Notes under the pieces: generated by a model
The model's input: only the letters and a program-made list of their open reading frames with translations
What the model was told of the DNA's origin: nothing
Databases searched by the model: none
In this document: piece by piece, positions 46,609-57,079 of the stretch
Layout of the letters: every line of letters begins with the position of its first letter
Numbering within the stretch: position 1 is the first letter of the stretch
NCBI GenBank assembly: GCA_900618425.1
Contig: UZAN01040296.1
Span: 1 to 64,000 of the forward strand
Length of the DNA stretch: 64,000 bases
DNA from: Echinostoma caproni
Lineage: Eukaryota; Platyhelminthes; Trematoda; Plagiorchiida; Echinostomatidae
Reading direction: 5' to 3'
Position numbers and translations under genes: made by a program

Positions 46609-47390
46609 GTAGATTTTGCTCGTTCGATGGTGATCAGTATGGACGAAGCTGTGAACGCAATAATTGTGCGAGGACGAAAGGCTTCGTTCAGCTTGAGCCA
46701 TACACAATACACGTTTTGTCAAGCACTGGGAATAAAGTGTAATCACGTAGAAGGTGAGCTAGCGATTGATCGATCCACCATTATCTATCCACAGGGGTTT
46801 CATCGTAACTCTTATCAGACCATATGTGTACAGAATTACCGTATTAGTATAAAAACAAATTCAAACAACGTGCCAAACGAGACAATTTTTGATATGCATT
46901 GCTGGTGCTCCCTAATGCAGTAGCAACTCAATAAAGATACTTTTCCAGAATGTCTCCATGAAAATGGCTTGTGGACACTTTTACACTGATCGTGGCACAA
47001 GATCCTTTCTTAATTCTTCTTTACAATGAGAACTGTACAGTAACTAACGATTGTCTGGAAGCCGTGATGTTCCCAGCTGGATGCTTTTTTCTCTCATCCA
47101 TTTGGTAACTCGAAAAAACAACGTTATGCTAGTGAATCAAATTGAGAGGAACATCAATGTGGTTTTGATTGCCCAATCGGTGGTACTAAATAATACAAAC
47201 ATCGTGTTTTGCTTCGTTTTATCTCACATATAAAAGTACGACAAAGTTCGGAAACGTGGAGGAGATCAATCGAATCGAAGGAGCCTAATAGTTCGGGCGG
47301 GGGTTCCACTGATCCGGTTTTGGCAAATAGAAATGTCGAAAATAAGCCATTCCATACTCCTGAAACCCCGGTCTACGATAGTGCCAAACG
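46609..47390 (+). CDS. Two candidate exons of an unidentified gene
   Basis: Exon 1 is 46609-46753: acceptor TTGCATTTCGCCCTTTTCAAG, donor GAAG|GTGAGC, phase 0 in and 1 out, with RSMVISMDEAVNAIIVRG and CQALGIKCNHVEG. Exon 2 is 47237-47390: acceptor TCTCACATATAAAAG, donor ACG|GTGATT, entered in phase 1 as required, with SSETWRRSIESKEPNSSGGG and a Pro/Thr-rich end. The Cys-containing LGIKC..VEG pattern faintly recalls the region around the Cys of transglutaminase-like (KY/hillarin) domains, but what follows does not fit. Unassigned. Confidence 0.35.
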
Positions 47391-47554
47391 GTGATTACCA
47401 CGCGTTTATGAGTTTCGTCTGCGATCGTGATTCATTATTTGTCTATTCCGATCAGTACAGGTCATCTCTATGGGTATCAGTCATAAGTAATAGCTTAACT
47501 GATTTGGAAGAGTATACAATTTGCCATTCGTTTGCACCAGAAGTATTAATTTAG
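47381..47554 (+). CDS. Open frame continuing exon 47237-47390 after a frame change
   Basis: In the next frame the sequence reads NGDYHAFMSFVCDRDSLFVY, SDQYRSSLWVS and ends DLEEYTICHSFAPEVLI. This natural-looking stretch begins exactly where the previous frame stops. A one-base difference would join the two. It could mark an assembly error, a pseudogene, or a splice I cannot place. Confidence 0.25.
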   Translation: MPNGDYHAFMSFVCDRDSLFVYSDQYRSSLWVSVISNSLTDLEEYTICHSFAPEVLI

Positions 47555-47714
47555 TTAAATGTATACGAAAGAGTACCGTCTTCTAAAACAAATCAATTTA
47601 AACATGTCCATTTTTCTACTGTTAGACAGTTTGATACACGGGTGTCAAATCTCATTGGTTCACCTTAGTCGATACCCATTTTTTCAAATGAGTAATGGAA
47701 GATTTGATTCAACT

Positions 47715-47975
47715 TCCAAGGTGAATTCGTTGTGCATATATCAAATGAAGCTTGAACTGAAAAGCTAGGAAGCACTGCACAGCTGTTTCGACCTGGTTGG
47801 GTCTCATCAGCAATGCGAATCCATTGACCCAACTGGGGATTGAACCCGGGCCCTCACAGGCAGAACGCAAGCATGCTACCCACTCAGCCATCGGGCGGAT
47901 GATCAGACCGTGTTTCGTCTTCCATTTACACGATATAGCACAACCCATCTTCGTGAGCTTGTTAGGGGCCACAGA
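47715..47975 (-). repeat. SINE-B repeat, fullest copy
   Basis: Read on the minus strand it starts with a tRNA-like head: A-box TGGCTGAGTGGG near 47890 and B-box GGTTCAATCCCC near 47846, spaced as in tRNA genes. The tail follows with TGGATTCGCATTGCTGATGA, GTCGAAACAGCTGT and AGCTTTTCAGTTC. All SINE-B copies share this layout. A Pol III promoter in the head is the usual source of transcripts for such elements. The minus-strand open frame across it is incidental. Confidence 0.75.
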
Positions 47976-48124
47976 CTGCTCATTTCACATGAAAAAAGTA
48001 GTCAGGTTGTGAATATTTCCAACCGAGTAAGAACCCAGAAGATAGTGATGAGATGAGCAGGGTCTGTGGCCTGCAACAAACTCGCAACGATGGATTGACG
48101 TTTTTGGTTCATGGCTTTCTCTAT

Positions 48125-48365
48125 TTGCTTTGCCTTGCAGGTTCATCTTTAACCCCGACCCACGGAAGATCTTTCTGCCAGCGTTTCCTCTCCACACTGT
48201 GTCCCGGTCTTATCGTCACTGTATCGTTGTTCCTCCACCGCCGTCCGTTTCCCGGAAAGTGCATATTATATATAGCTGTGAGAATATTAGCCGGGGGATA
48301 TCCTGTGGCGCATTTCTGTTAACTTTGCTGCGTTACGAGAGCCCGGAATACGCTCGCATTACAGC
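48125..48365 (+). repeat. Dispersed repeat C, copy 2
   Basis: Partner of 7095-7335, beginning at TTTGCCTTGCAGG and ending near GAGAGCCCGGAATACGC. The repeat starts close to the end of a SINE-B copy, although the first copy does not, so the two are separate units. Confidence 0.65.
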
Positions 48366-48539
48366 AGCGCCGGAGCAAAGCTGTGCCTGCCAATATATTG
48401 CTCTATTCATTTTTTGTCTACTGATGTTATGTCTTAGAAAGCCATCATTGTGCCGGGACGAGAAAAAGTCAAAGGACAGAACCCCATGGGTAGACTTTGT
48501 CTCTAGTGTCAAACTGACAATAGCATGGAATGATTAAAC

Positions 48540-49375
48540 AAATCTGATCTCTTTGAAACACTTTTTATGTGATCCATGTCAAAAATACTACCATAAATAC
48601 GATATCTGTGTAGGAAGAACTGCCTCGTACAAGTGGGCAACATTTAGTTTTTAAGACAGTCCACCATGAAGGCATCATTCGATGCAAGACCTGGTTGTGC
48701 ACCCATGGCTGCTTCATCCTTTCAATGACACAACCGGTCAACTGAAGTTGGACGTTGAACGCACACTGGCGAGGGATTTTTATGGGACCACTCGATCAAT
48801 CCCTGAGACCTCAACTGCTTTCTTAAATGTGACCACAGATGCAATCAATCAGTGCACTGAGCAGAACATTTCTCGATAGAGACTTAATTATCTGCTTGTT
48901 CGCTGCGTCTAGTAGTTCTATAAATTAGCAGAATTTACGTGAATAATTCAGGGAATATTTTTTTTCGATTTTCTTTTTGGTAGCCACTGTATGCCATATG
49001 AGACAGGCTATGGCTGCCCAATGTCTGTGTAAACAGATCACATTGTTTATGCTCTATCATTATTTCGTATGATCTAGGCATCAATTTTTCAAATCATTCT
49101 ACTGAAAATGTATATTCTACTAACTCGGAGGTATTTATTTTGGGCAGCTTTAAACATGCTTGACTAGAGTAAAATGTTTACTTGAACATAGAGAGTAAGG
49201 GGTCTGAAACACAGGGAACCGAGACCGTGTATTGAGTCGAGGACGCAGATGGGAAATGGACGTCTGACGATGTAAGCCGTTCAAGTGAATGACAAACGTT
49301 TCTAGCCCTGTTCAAAATGTCTTCGATGGCTATCAGGCCTATAATGCTCCGCCTCGCCCCGCTCTGCCCCGCCCC
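48540..49375. other. No supported gene; GC-rich CGCCC repeat at the gap edge
   Basis: A plus-strand frame (48682-48879) is open but lacks splice sites. From 49350 the sequence becomes a (GCCCC/GC)n-like run that enters the gap. Confidence 0.35.
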
Positions 49376-49967
49376 NNNNNNNNNNNNNNNNNNNNNNNNN
49401 NNNNNNNNNNNNNNNNNNNNNNNNNNNNNNNNNNNNNNNNNNNNNNNNNNNNNNNNNNNNNNNNNNNNNNNNNNNNNNNNNNNNNNNNNNNNNNNNNNNN
49501 NNNNNNNNNNNNNNNNNNNNNNNNNNNNNNNNNNNNNNNNNNNNNNNNNNNNNNNNNNNNNNNNNNNNNNNNNNNNNNNNNNNNNNNNNNNNNNNNNNNN
49601 NNNNNNNNNNNNNNNNNNNNNNNNNNNNNNNNNNNNNNNNNNNNNNNNNNNNNNNNNNNNNNNNNNNNNNNNNNNNNNNNNNNNNNNNNNNNNNNNNNNN
49701 NNNNNNNNNNNNNNNNNNNNNNNNNNNNNNNNNNNNNNNNNNNNNNNNNNNNNNNNNNNNNNNNNNNNNNNNNNNNNNNNNNNNNNNNNNNNNNNNNNNN
49801 NNNNNNNNNNNNNNNNNNNNNNNNNNNNNNNNNNNNNNNNNNNNNNNNNNNNNNNNNNNNNNNNNNNNNNNNNNNNNNNNNNNNNNNNNNNNNNNNNNNN
49901 NNNNNNNNNNNNNNNNNNNNNNNNNNNNNNNNNNNNNNNNNNNNNNNNNNNNNNNNNNNNNNNNNNN
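49376..49967. other. Assembly gap (592 N)
   Basis: Run of N next to a low-complexity CGCCC run. Open frames through it are not real. Confidence 1.
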
Positions 49968-50159
49968 ATTGCAAAAATAGAAGAACCTGGAACGTGATTG
50001 ATGGATACTGCTCCCATAGAGGCCTCGACCGGTAGCTGATTACAACACCCGTTTTACCAGACTAGGGTTGGACAATTACGGCCTCGTCTGCTGATTGGTT
50101 TTACTTTGTATTAATCCATTGATGAAGTAAAGCTCAATCTCAACACATACTGGTACTGC

Positions 50160-50986
50160 AGTAATAGTGGTATCGTTACGACCATACTGCCGACCAATTT
50201 TTGCGCACCTTTTCTTGGAAACATACCAGTCGTTCCAGTCGATGGATATGTGTCACACCTGGATTAGTCAGCGTGAATTTGTTTATCTGTCTGTGTGTGC
50301 ATATGTATATGTAGGTGTACGTGTATATGGTGGTGTTCATGTCTTTTGTTAACCGCGTACCGATGTAGAGGTCATCGTTTCTCCCTGTCTCTCTCTCTCT
50401 CAATGCCTTTCCTCTTTCATGCGCATCACACACAGCGTGTCTGCACTCATACCACTCACTCAACACCAACGCATTGTCTCACATTTATATCGTCTTCCAC
50501 AATACATTTAGGACGGGCAAGTGCTCCGGTTGCGTCTGGCTTGTGGTGAGAGGGTGTGAGTGAGTGATACATTGCACGTGGTGGTTACCGGTATCACACT
50601 CTCACCCACGCTCTCTGGCTATGTGCGAGTATGCACGTGTGTGTGCGTGTGAGAGAGCTCAACAACTAAGCACGCCCGCTTACATCTTCGAGAACGCACG
50701 ATCTATGAGGGCCTATGTGCACGTACGCACACAAAACGGTGGGTGACCTTGGCGATTCGAATCGCACGATTGGACCACAATCTGGTTGTCAGACCGTGGA
50801 CTGCACCAGAGCACAATCTCTCCAACGGACAAAACGGATAGTGATTTTGCAAGTTCTCATATAAATGCTGTGTGACAAGTGTACAAGCCACTAAGACAAC
50901 TACTGGGCAGTAATCAGTAACGTGACTGTGATCGGCTCCCTCTCTCGTTTCTACCTGCTTTCGTGCTGATCAGAGAGAAAAAAGAC
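50160..50986 (+). promoter_or_regulatory. Upstream region and probable 5' UTR of the PTB-like gene
   Basis: Contains alternating GT/TA and (CT)n tracts (50280-50402) and several CACGTG E-box palindromes (for example near 50576 and 50634). In-frame stops, including TAA at 50918, exclude an upstream start for the following gene. No TATA box is certain. Promoter function is inferred only from position. Confidence 0.25.
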
Positions 50987-52006
50987 ATGAAGGGGAATAC
51001 AGGGAGCAAATCACATTCGATTGGAAAAGGTCGCTCCTCGCAAAGTTTGAACGGGGAAACGATAGACAGCAAAACCAAACAAGTCGTTTTTCTTAAATCG
51101 ACAGTTTGTTCAATTGCCAAACAACTCCGTCAGTCGGAAGATGCATATCAGGAACCATTGATTGGAAAACTTTTGGCCGGACAGTTGAAGAAGCGTCATG
51201 CTCATGGAGCGGAAATATGCTGTTTGGAAGATCGACTGAATTTCAAGAAGACGAAAGTGTTTTCCAAAGCTCCATTTCGTAATTGGGTTCTATACAGTGA
51301 AATTGAGCACTATTTTGTCTTTCCTGGACACGATACATTGTTTATGCTTGTGATCAAATCCAACACCCCTGGGAAGTCAATGTTTGAAACATACAAATGT
51401 AAAACTGCTGATGAAACCACTCGACTTCGTCGACTAGTATGCCAGGCGTGTACCGATCCAATGAAGAAATTACGTCAGAATAATGAAACCAATCGCCCGT
51501 GTTCTACTGTGTCCGAAGTTTCGCTACATGAGAACGCGATTTCACAGCCAAACCTGCATGAAGCCGGTATTGGAGATCTTGAAGATGACGAATGCGGTAG
51601 TGCACATTCACATTCCTCCTCTGAAGATGAATCCAACGAAGAGGATGTGTTCCCTGAAGTGGTTCATTCACCGCAACATGCTTTGCCCGTCCAAAGCAGT
51701 CCATCGCCACCACCACCACAGCACCCGCCAGCACAGATTTTCGATGTGCGCGAACTATCCCCGGTCTCATTCAACGAATCAAAGGTGGTACTGACCGAAG
51801 TCCAGCCTGTTATGTCCGCTCCAGCATATTCTCGAGTGGAACTGGTCGAATTGGATGAGGACGAGAAAAGCGATGAGGACGGTATGACCTATTTTGACTA
51901 TGACCCCCAAACGGGAGCCGTAATGAATGGTGAAGGACCGATTTATATGTTTCTTCGGCGCTACGAGGTCGTCCAAGATAACAGGTATGAAAATGGATAT
52001 CATTAG
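50987..52006 (+). CDS. PTB-like domain protein with acidic and Pro-rich regions
   Basis: The start is the ATG at 50987; the frame opens after TAA at 50918 and has no earlier ATG. The 339-residue product begins MKGNTGSKSHSIGKGRSSQS. Residues about 33-155 look like a phosphotyrosine-binding/PID fold: a KQVVFLKS strand, EDRLNFKKTKVF, WVLYSEIEHYFVFPGHD, LFMLVIKSN, FETYKCKTADE, then a C-terminal helix TTRLRRLVCQA. Residues 196-220 are Asp/Glu/Ser-rich, 237-250 have a run of Pro, 286-299 are acidic, and 299-327 (MTYFDYDPQTGAV) look conserved. No signal peptide or membrane helix is seen, so it is probably a cytoplasmic adaptor. The last seven codons may be intron, since CAG|GTATGA occurs at 51984, giving a spliced end at 52575. 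The PTB assignment is by pattern only. Confidence 0.75.
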   Translation: MKGNTGSKSHSIGKGRSSQSLNGETIDSKTKQVVFLKSTVCSIAKQLRQSEDAYQEPLIGKLLAGQLKKRHAHGAEICCLEDRLNFKKTKVFSKAPFRNWVLYSEIEHYFVFPGHDTLFMLVIKSNTPGKSMFETYKCKTADETTRLRRLVCQACTDPMKKLRQNNETNRPCSTVSEVSLHENAISQPNLHEAGIGDLEDDECGSAHSHSSSEDESNEEDVFPEVVHSPQHALPVQSSPSPPPPQHPPAQIFDVRELSPVSFNESKVVLTEVQPVMSAPAYSRVELVELDEDEKSDEDGMTYFDYDPQTGAVMNGEGPIYMFLRRYEVVQDNRYENGYH

Positions 52007-52493
52007 ACTAAACAAGTATTTTGCTCCATTGATCTTCGAACGTGAGTGACTTTGTGTTACTGTCATCTCGAGGTGTTCCTTCCTGTTTACATGCACACCA
52101 ATCTGCCTTCACTATCTGANCCTGCCTGCTCGCTCAACTATTTGCTCGCCTACCTGCCTGTTCGCTCAAATATCAAACACTGCGTTTCCACATTTCTTGT
52201 ATTTGACCAGACTAATCATGATGAGGATCATAATTCGTTCGAGCTTGGATGCATGCTCACAGACACAGGCAATGAATACTTCGTTGTCGGCCCCTTTTTT
52301 ATACAAACGTTTCGTGCATGCGTTTGGTTTCTGTCTTTTTTCAGGATAAACAATTTTTCTAGCTAACAAAGCATCTCATTTAGGCAAACCATTGGTTTGG
52401 GAAACAAATTTTCTCTTCTGTGCTCGCAAGACACTAAGCATAGGTGCAACTTTTAAGTTCTGTTTATTGTATTTAGCCTCTTCCTATCTTCAG

Positions 52494-52575
52494 ATGCGTG
52501 TTCGCTTGGATGCTGAGGCGACGGAACTACGCAGTCCGGAAGCGCCTTGTTATTCTCCACTCACATGGTTACTAA
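52494..52575 (+). CDS. Probable last exon of the PTB-like gene
   Basis: A strong acceptor (TAGCCTCTTCCTATCTTCAG, intronic) ends at 52493. Splicing from the donor at 51985 removes 509 nt and leaves phase 2, completed by the first A here. The frame then reads CVFAWMLRRRNYAVRKRLV and ILHSHGY to a TAA at 52573-52575, a basic tail. The unspliced alternative simply ends at 52006. Confidence 0.5.
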
Positions 52576-52579
52576 TTTT

Positions 52580-53380
52580 CTATATATGAACATTATCCCT
52601 CTTCGTGTCTAAATTATCACACAATACCGATGTGCATATCAATAATTGAGAGACTTCTTCTGCACGTTCAAAATTTACCTCGTGAGTCATCCAACGAGTT
52701 GCCCTATCACGTGCTGACTTACTCAGAGAATTATTCTTTCGTTCAACCACTCATTCACACATGTCAATGAACCGACCGATCCGTCAAAAATGGAGCGAAA
52801 AATCTCCTCCTCGTGCTCAGAATCATAAATCTTCCTGAAAGCAACACGATGTTGTTGGACATTATTATCTCATCCTTTTCTGTGTGCTTTTCGTGACTTT
52901 CGACGACCGTACCTCTGCTGTGGCCTATCGATCTGATCATGCATTCTCTCCCTCTATATGTATGCGTGCTAATTTCACTCCTGCAGTTCCTCTGTTCTCA
53001 ACACCCCCCCAGCCTCAATGAACTCATTCCGGTTGACCGATATACTCTACTTATACCCCCCTCGTTATTTCATTTCTTTTCGAGTTATTTTTACTGGTAC
53101 TGTCAGTGCTGAAAACGTGTGACGATAACAGTTTTGCTCATCTTCTTGTGTTTTGATTTAAGTTCAAATTTGATGCATGTGGTACAGTACACACACACAC
53201 CCATGACACACGCCCCTCGGTTAGCTATTTTGGGCAGTATTTCAACCCCCATGTAGGTCTAGTCTATTTCAGATAATACTCACGTTTCACAGTGGTTGAA
53301 GTGATTTTTACTCCAAGCTTCTCTGTACGATAATGCTGTAGATTATCTCTGGTTTCAGACCATAGACGTTGATAAGTCTG
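52580..53380. other. No supported gene
   Basis: Convergent spacer between the plus-strand PTB-like gene and a minus-strand gene. It contains a short (AC)n run near 53193. Confidence 0.4.
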
Positions 53381-53383
53381 TTT

Positions 53384-53909
53384 TTATACGAAAATTAAAA
53401 TGTTGTATTTGGTATACATGAATATTATTCTGGAATGCCGTTGGTAAGCAATAAGATGTTTATTTTGAGGTACGTTCATCCCTTGAATGAATGACTGAGT
53501 GGAAGGTTTATAAATGTAACAACCAAAAACAAGATTACACCAAACCGGAGTCCGTGAACCGGGCTTATAGGTGTGTCTACTCAATGTGCGTGGAACACAG
53601 TGTAATGGGTGCGTATTGATCCAGGCGGTGTGGAACTGAATGATTTTCAAAGCGCACCTACCTCATTTTCTCCTGAATAACGTTAGCATAATCAGGAAGA
53701 AAGTTGAATTGCCAATAGTTATCAGACTAACTCACCGTTGCGTATTTATGAAAAAAAACTAGTAAAATATTGATGAACTCTGGTAGCTGACAGCTGTTCA
53801 GATGTTCTCGCACTTTAGGAAACATCTCTCGATTCCCACAGTGCGTGATTGAGTGTCCGTAAAGCGCCTCTATGACTAGACATTTATCGGGAAATGATTT
53901 CGATGACAT
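53384..53909 (-). CDS. Two-exon minus-strand reading frame, about 141 residues
   Basis: The first exon is 53909-53736: ATG after in-frame stops, 58 codons (CLVIEALYGHSITHCGNREM, LPEFINILLVFFHKYAT), ending GCAACG|GTGAGT. The intron is 100 nt, ending CTTTGAAAATCATTCAG. The second exon starts at 53635 in the same phase: FHTAWINTHPLHCVPRTLSR, CNLVFGCYIY, then a tail to TAA at 53384, unless a donor ends it earlier. It is Cys- and His-rich and unrecognised. It follows gene Z on the same strand and could be a continuation of it if the upstream stop is an artefact. Confidence 0.45.
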
Positions 53910-54282
53910 TTCATTTCGGTTTTCATATTATTACAGAGAATACAATACTGCAGTAAATCTTAGTATGTTTTGTTGCTTACAACAGAGCTTACGGTAATTT
54001 TCTCCTTGTTTTGACCAGAGAATCATTAATTACGAGAGTAAATGAAACTAAATACGTTTAGATTTTTGTAGCATACATTCAGGGCTATAAAGTAATGTTT
54101 ATAAATGGAAACCTTGATAACCGTCAACCAGAGATCACCGTTCGATTCAGTGAAACACGTTTACCGATAAGAGAACTTTCGCATGATATTTTACGGTTAT
54201 TGTGTAAGTATTAGGATTTTAAAGAAATGTTTCCCGGTTGTTGGGTATGCGTCAAACTATAGAATATCTAGGCACACTATCG

Positions 54283-55239
54283 TTAACTCAGGTGCCTTTG
54301 AATAGAGGGAACGCTTAATTCCGAAATGGTGCGGTTTGTTTCCGAAGTGATTTCTATATAACTCTGACCGTGACTCAATAATTTGGTCAAATTAGAATAA
54401 TACGAGTCGCCTCCCACTTGCAAGCACAAATGATTGAGTTCCTGTTTGTTGGCATAGGAACGAGTGTAATTGATTGATTTCTTTGACCTAACCAGCATTA
54501 CCGAATAGAGAATTTCGATTTTTCGGTGACGCCGCAGTACTGTCCATTAAAATAGCACAAATTGGCTGCTTTTATTCGTTGAGTTTTTCAATACTCACAG
54601 AGGTGCTTATTAAGTAATCAGGTTTCTCTATACGAACCCTACTTGTGGTAGTCAACATATCCATAAGTTCGGTTATACTTTTATCCATTGTGTTATAATT
54701 AAATTTCTTTAGGTCGAGTGCGAAAGCCATGTATATCCAAATGAAGTTTTGAGTATGTTTAATTACAAATCGCAATAACATTCACGACAAGTAGTAGACC
54801 TTAATTTACAGGCTTATCAAGTTCTCACAAAACGCGATCCGTAAACTTGAAACGCCAATGGAAGGTGTGAACGTATATCGATTGTTAAGCCGTTACCTGA
54901 AAAGCGCTCGTTGGTCTTGCACATACCTCACCTCCTTAATCTTTAATTGTAGTTTATTCTGACGAGAATATGTCTCCCTCTACAATACAAACCAGGTTTG
55001 ATTAAGGTATGTAACAACCTGAATTTACAGAGGGCGCAGTTAGTGACGCCATCCGGGCAGTCGAAGATATTTGGAGTCGGTTTATAAGTCTGCAAAACCA
55101 ATTTTCATACATTCATTAGGCATTTGGGGGCTAGAAACTAGACCGCTTACTGTTTTAAACTCTACTGAGTGAAGCATACACCCCAGTTGATGTGACTGAC
55201 AAGAGTTGCTAGTTGCTAGTTGACAGTAACTCGTACTAA
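54283..55239 (-). CDS. Gene Z, 3' part: at least five exons in phase
   Basis: On the minus strand these exons join in phase: 55239-55151 (acceptor TTCTTTCGCAG, donor ACA|GTAAGC), 55089-55029 (ATTGGTTTTGCAG; CTCT|GTAAAT), 54896-54829 (GCGCTTTTCAG; TTTT|GTGAGA), 54706-54599 (CGACCTAAAG; CTCT|GTGAGT) and 54539-54502 (TTTTAATGGACAG; TTCG|GTAATG). Introns are about 59-132 nt. The peptide includes YKPTPNIFDCPDGVTNCAL, NGLTIDIRSHLPLAFQVYG and MDKSITELMDMLTTTSRVR. After 54502 the same phase resumes only 14 nt later (54487-54283: SKKSINYTRSYANKQELNH, ending SIQRHLS and TAA). The protein is not recognised. Confidence 0.5.
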
Positions 55240-56011
55240 CTGCGAAAGAATTGAGCTTTGACATCACAGTCTTGTGTGATAAATATAATCACTTGCGAAG
55301 CGAACTTGAATTACTTGCTAGTATTTCGGTCCACTGACTGGTAACTTATCCAGTGCTGAAGTTATTCTGGTCCGCTGCTTCAACGTGAGATGAATCGTGC
55401 GGTTACCAAATAGAATTATGCCGATTTATTTCAATCCAGGTATCCGTTTGGAGTTTAGAAATCGAATGTGTGCACAGATTGTCACATTATGAACTGAGGA
55501 CAATCGCAGAAAACAAATTCTTCTCAAAGATTCCGGTTCCGAAAAGGAAAACGTCACTCACGCCTACTGGGTTGCTCCCGGTCCTTGAATATCACGCGAC
55601 GGAATTCATCCATCTGTTTGCCTGTCTTGTTTGTTCCCGAACAGTGGATTAGTCGTCTAGTCGATCGAATACTAAACCCGTCTGACGGAATACGGATCCG
55701 CGTTCATTAACACTCCGTATAAAGTGAAAAATACTGGCTAAGGATTCGAAAACCATTTGTCTTCATTACGCGCTGTCGCCAGGATCATGGGTCTGTTGAA
55801 TATTTTGCAAAATACGTTTGCCTCAAAAATCGTTGATTCGATTCACACCAAATCAACACAAACACACAAGAAAGCTAATTTACGTTCCAATTCGTTCCTA
55901 ATAAAACTTTCATAATTCGTAATTCTCCGGCCCTCTGCCTCTATCGAGTTCCGTTTGGATAGCCGCCGCCTCGTGACTCATTCCTGCATTGTGCGGACTG
56001 GACTTTGCCAC

Positions 56012-56137
56012 ACACGACTCGCAATACGCATGATGGGCAGAAACGGTTAATAAGTGATTCCTTGGCTCTTGAACCGAGTAAATGGCTTTCGATTGATAAT
56101 AATCGGCGCTGAACCCAAGGTGGCAATGTTTGGCTCT
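56012..56137 (-). CDS. Gene Z, candidate exon
   Basis: On the minus strand CAAAAACACGTTTTTCCAG precedes 56137. Entered in phase 1, as left by the exon at 60412, it reads SQTLPPWVQRRLLSIESHLL and SRAKESLINRFCPSCVLRVV. The donor is unclear; T|GTGGCA at 56012 fits the next exon's phase. A second frame (GFSADYYQSKAIYSVQEP) is also open for 90 codons, so the reading is not certain. Confidence 0.35.
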
Positions 56138-56839
56138 CTGGAAAAACGTGTTTTTGTACCTCTCAGTGATCATAGTTTTCACGGTTCTGAAATATCTATC
56201 CTTGATAATCTACGCCCAAATCGGTTCTGCTCACATTCAAGCTGTGTTGTTGTAGGGGGTTAATTTTTTGAACAGCCTCTTTTCTTAATCAAATACCTCA
56301 GAAGCAAATGTAGCTAAATTCAGACGTGAGGATTGGGTGCAAAACCTGATAACGGAATTCGGCAGCAAGCATCTTTGAGTTCAAGAGGAATGAACCATTG
56401 TGCTAGATTTGTAAAGTGCTTTGAAGACAGTATGGATTCCCATGTATTCATCATCATAATCACCGATACTGAATCCAGCAGAATATAGGGAACGGAAATA
56501 ATGATCTTTTTGATGTGACTTCTTCCTCCGTTGAGGTCGAAGCGTCACAGCGGATTTGCAATTGGAAGGATATTGTTATCGGAGAACGAATTTAAGTACC
56601 CGCTAAGTTCGTGTAATCTCAAATGATAATCGCTGTTTTCCTCTTGCGATATTTATCAAATTGCGTGTTAGCTCACGTGAAAATAATCAAATTACATTAA
56701 ACAGTTCTCTTTTAGATGCATTTCTTTTTACCAGTAACACGATGGGCAATCTATCGGTTATTCTCCATAAAACACTCCTGATTTCTTTATTTCCTAACTG
56801 ACAATTATGTATACAATTCCTTCATGTAGAGAGCGAATG

Positions 56840-57075
56840 AGGCGTGGACATAAAATCTAGGAAGAACCTCATTACTGTTTCAATCTAATTGGTTCTCATC
56901 AGCTTTGCGAATCCGCCGACCTAACCAAAGATCAAACTAGGGACCTTACAAGCAGAACACAAGCATACTACTCACTTGGCCACTGGGTAACTGATCAGAC
57001 TGATTTTAATTTTCTTACACATGACACAGCACAACCCATTTTTGTGAACCTGTGACGGGTATCGCACCACACTCA
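56840..57075 (-). repeat. SINE-B repeat, diverged copy
   Basis: Plus-strand wording TCTAGGAAGAACCTCATTAC, GGTTCTCATCAGCTTTGCGA, GCAGAACACAAGCAT, TTGGCCACTGGGTAACTGAT and GCACAACCCATTTTTGTGA matches the copy at 47715-47975. It is more diverged and in the same orientation. Confidence 0.7.
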
Positions 57076-57079
57076 TCTC

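Noticed and set aside
46609..47554. KY/hillarin transglutaminase-like domain
   Set aside because: One Cys-containing motif (LGIKC..VEG) and one strand-like motif looked suggestive, but the downstream Lys-Gly and His/Asp motifs are absent and the next exon is low-complexity.
47709..47972. An 87-codon minus-strand frame
   Set aside because: It lies wholly within a SINE-B copy, and its order is that of the tRNA-like head and tail.
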